Shown piece by piece: positions 4,352-5,755 of a DNA stretch of 5,755 nucleotides. The translations under genes and the position numbers were made by a program. Positions within the stretch are counted from its first letter, which is position 1; each line of letters begins with the position of its first letter. The notes below the pieces were generated by a model. That model worked only from the letters and a program-made list of their open reading frames with translations, was not told where the DNA came from and ran no database searches. The stretch lies in assembly GCA_031275535.1 (NCBI GenBank), contig JAISOR010000113.1:1-5755 (forward strand), given 5' to 3'. Source of the DNA: Treponema sp. Lineage in GTDB: Bacteria; Spirochaetota; Spirochaetia; Treponematales; Breznakiellaceae.

Positions 4352-5536
4352 ATGATCACCTATCTTTTGAAATTGGGGGAACTCACCCTCAAGGGGGGGA
4401 ACCGCCGGGTTTTTGAACGGATCCTCCGGCGGAACCTGGAGGCGCTTACCCGGGGAACCGGGGCGCGGGTAGAGACCGCCAACGGCCGCTTCTACCTCCG
4501 CAGCCCCGAAGGTACGGAAAAACAGGCCGAAGACGCCCTGGATCACCTCATGGGCATCACCGGATGGGCCAAAACCAGGGTGTGTGAAAAAACCGTGCCC
4601 GCCGTGATCCGTTCCTGTGTGGAGGAGGGGAGACTGCTCCTGGAGCGGGGGGTACAGACCTTCAAAATAGAGGCCCGCCGGACAGACAAGAGTTTCCCCC
4701 TGGACTCCTACGGCATTGCCCGGGAGGGGGGCGAGGCGGTGCTGGGGGCGGTTCCGGGCCTCCGGGTGGACGTCCGCAGGCCCCAGGGAGTTATCGAAGT
4801 TGAGATCCGGGAGAAAGCCTATGTCTACGGTTTCGGCCGGCGGGGGCGGCAGGGGCTTCCCGTGGGAAGCGCCGGCCGGGGCCTCCTCCTCCTCTCGGGG
4901 GGTATCGATTCCCCGGTGGCGGGGTACCTTATGGCCTCCCGGGGGATGCTGATCGAGGCGGTTTACTTCCACGCCTACCCCTACACTTCGGAAGAAGCCC
5001 GGCGCAAGGTGATAAAACTGGCGGAAACCGTGGGCCGGTATTCCCTGGGAATCCGGCTTCACACCCTGAATTTCACCCCGGTCCAGCAGCGGATAAAAGG
5101 GGGGGCCCCCTTGGAATGGCATACCGTCCTGCTCAGGATGGCCATGATGGAGGCCGCGGAAAAACTCGCGGAAACCCGGCGCTGCGCCTGCCTTATCACC
5201 GGGGAAAGCCTCTCCCAGGTGGCAAGCCAAACCATCGAAAACATAGCCTGCACCGAAAGCCGGGTAAAACTCCCGGTGCTGCGGCCCCTGGTCGGCATGG
5301 ATAAGGAAAAAATCATCCGGATCGCCGGGGCCATCGGCACCTACGAAACCTCGATCCTCCCCTACGAGGACTGCTGCCTCCTTTTCAGCCCCCCCCATCC
5401 CGTCATCCGGGGGAACCGGGAGGAAGCCCTCGGGCGCTACCAGGGGCTTGACCTGGAAGCGCCCCTGGAACAGGCCCTCCGGGAGGGGCGCACGGAGCAA
5501 TGCTCCTTTCCCCCGGCCCGGGTTTCCCCCGCTTAA
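4352..5536 (+). CDS. thiI: tRNA uridine 4-sulfurtransferase ThiI (no rhodanese domain)
   Basis: ThiI adenylates uridine 8 of tRNA and replaces its oxygen with sulfur to make 4-thiouridine; in some bacteria it also serves thiamine thiazole synthesis. The 394-residue protein begins MITYLLKLGELTLKGGNRR, the usual ThiI opening. A ferredoxin-like region and THUMP domain follow (about 1-165, with FKIEARRTDKSFPLDS and VDVRRPQGVIEVEI). The PP-loop SGGIDSP is at 182-188, then FHAYPYTSEEARRKV, TGESLSQVASQT and a PYEDCC motif with Cys341-Cys342. One of these should match E. coli Cys344, the residue that accepts sulfur. The protein ends without the C-terminal rhodanese domain of the 482-residue E. coli enzyme, as in B. 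subtilis. AGGGGG abuts the start codon, unusually close, and the 9-base gap suggests coupling to the desulfurase gene. Confidence 0.96.
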   Translation: MITYLLKLGELTLKGGNRRVFERILRRNLEALTRGTGARVETANGRFYLRSPEGTEKQAEDALDHLMGITGWAKTRVCEKTVPAVIRSCVEEGRLLLERGVQTFKIEARRTDKSFPLDSYGIAREGGEAVLGAVPGLRVDVRRPQGVIEVEIREKAYVYGFGRRGRQGLPVGSAGRGLLLLSGGIDSPVAGYLMASRGMLIEAVYFHAYPYTSEEARRKVIKLAETVGRYSLGIRLHTLNFTPVQQRIKGGAPLEWHTVLLRMAMMEAAEKLAETRRCACLITGESLSQVASQTIENIACTESRVKLPVLRPLVGMDKEKIIRIAGAIGTYETSILPYEDCCLLFSPPHPVIRGNREEALGRYQGLDLEAPLEQALREGRTEQCSFPPARVSPA

Positions 5537-5572
5537 AACCAGGGTAAGCCCGGGGAAAGGGCCCCCCCGCAG

Positions 5573-5605
5573 GCGCGGTATGCTTTTTTCGCCGGCGCGT
5601 TTTTT
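5573..5605 (+). terminator. Candidate intrinsic terminator after thiI
   Basis: GCGCGG (5573-5578) can pair with CCG-G-CGC (5592-5598) as a 6-bp stem with one bulged G. The loop of 13 bases includes a T6 run, and another T6 run (5600-5605) follows the stem. The distance from the thiI stop (37 bases) and the two T-runs fit an intrinsic terminator, but the bulge and large loop make it weaker than the one after metQ. Confidence 0.5.
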
Positions 5606-5612
5606 CTCCCCC

Positions 5613-5644
5613 GTTCATGGTGCATGATTTGCGGTACAATGAAC
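5613..5644 (+). promoter_or_regulatory. Candidate promoter with flanking inverted repeat for the last gene
   Basis: TACAAT (5635-5640) is a good -10 box (5 of 6). A matching -35 box is poor: GTTCAT (5613-5618) lies 16 bases upstream. GTTCAT is also the left arm of an inverted repeat with ATGAAC (5639-5644), which brackets the promoter and could be an operator. Position between the thiI terminator and the next coding frame supports a promoter here. Confidence 0.4.
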
Positions 5645-5659
5645 CATCAGTTTTTCACG

Positions 5660-5704
5660 GAGCCGCCCCTTGGAACGGCTCAAGGAGGAATGATAAAAAG
5701 TTAA
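5660..5704 (+). promoter_or_regulatory. Leader with strong Shine-Dalgarno, four-codon ORF and two exclusive hairpins
   Basis: AAGGAGGA (5682-5689) is the strongest ribosome binding sequence in the window, but the ATG that follows (5690) opens only four codons, Met-Ile-Lys-Ser, before TAA (5702-5704). Its spacing to that ATG is about one base, too short for efficient use. GAGCCG (5660-5665) pairs with CGGCTC (5676-5681), leaving the ribosome site free. Alternatively CCTTG (5668-5672) pairs with CAAGG (5681-5685), covering it. The two folds exclude each other. The pairing and the mini-ORF are seen directly; any regulatory role is inference. Confidence 0.4.
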
Positions 5705-5717
5705 CCAACGTCGGTAA

Positions 5718-5755
5718 ATGATGTATAACCTGAAGATAGTATCGACAGGGGAAGG
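5718..5755 (+). CDS. Start of an unidentified CDS, cut by the window edge (possibly FabH-like)
   Basis: ATG 5718 (or the next codon, ATG 5721) opens a frame that stays open to the window end. The other two forward frames hit stops at 5719-5721 and 5726-5728, and a TAA lies immediately before 5718 in frame. The 12 visible residues read MMYNLKIVSTGE. An I-x-x-T/G-G segment this close to the N-terminus resembles 3-oxoacyl-ACP synthase III (FabH), which usually opens with a KIxGTGSYLP-type strand, but twelve residues cannot establish this. No Shine-Dalgarno site lies at normal distance; the strong one at 5682-5689 is 28 bases away. The presence of a gene is moderately likely and the identity is open. 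Confidence 0.4.
   Translation, partial: MMYNLKIVSTGE

Noticed and set aside
3080..5500. Very long open frame of 806 codons on the minus strand, antisense to the desulfurase and thiI genes
   Set aside because: It is a mirror of GC-rich codon use in two well-identified plus-strand genes. Its translation is a monotonous Gly/Pro/His-rich sequence without recognisable domains, and no ribosome site or promoter was seen for it.

Overview
The window looks like a stretch of chromosome from a moderately to highly GC-rich bacterium. My best guess is a spirochaete of the Treponema type (possibly the termite-gut group). That guess rests on general resemblance of the proteins and the hairpin-rich intergenic DNA, and no alignment was run. 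All genes read left to right. I see no transposase, phage gene, CRISPR array, rRNA or tRNA.

Layout. Bases 2-94 are the last 30 codons of a MetQ/NlpA-like methionine-binding lipoprotein, closed by a strong intrinsic terminator (137-186). Bases 187-318 hold a compound three-hairpin element that runs right up to msrA (319-834), which encodes peptide-methionine (S)-S-oxide reductase. A 380-base intergenic region follows (835-1214), with several small hairpins, a possible promoter and a second, diverged copy of the same compound element. It ends at efp (1215-1778), elongation factor P.

From efp onward the genes are packed like an operon: a two-domain RsmC/RlmG-like methyltransferase (about 1720-3138), a NifS/IscS-type cysteine desulfurase (3200-4342, or from 3128) and thiI (4352-5536). 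A candidate terminator (5573-5605), a candidate promoter and a leader come next. A new reading frame opens at 5718 and runs off the end.

How the genes fit together. The left part concerns methionine: uptake (MetQ) and repair of oxidised methionine in proteins (MsrA). The right part concerns the translation apparatus: EF-P relieves ribosome stalling at proline runs, the methyltransferase probably modifies rRNA or another RNA, and the desulfurase with ThiI should supply and insert sulfur to make 4-thiouridine in tRNA. ThiI has no rhodanese domain and the desulfurase has a short C-terminus, which matches the dedicated NifZ-ThiI pair of Bacillus subtilis.

The most unusual thing is the compound hairpin element in front of msrA and efp. 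A 66-base core aligns without gaps (48/66 identical by hand count), the stems are kept in both copies, and there is one compensatory base-pair change. It may be a dispersed intergenic repeat or a structured 5' leader; I do not recognise it as a named family.
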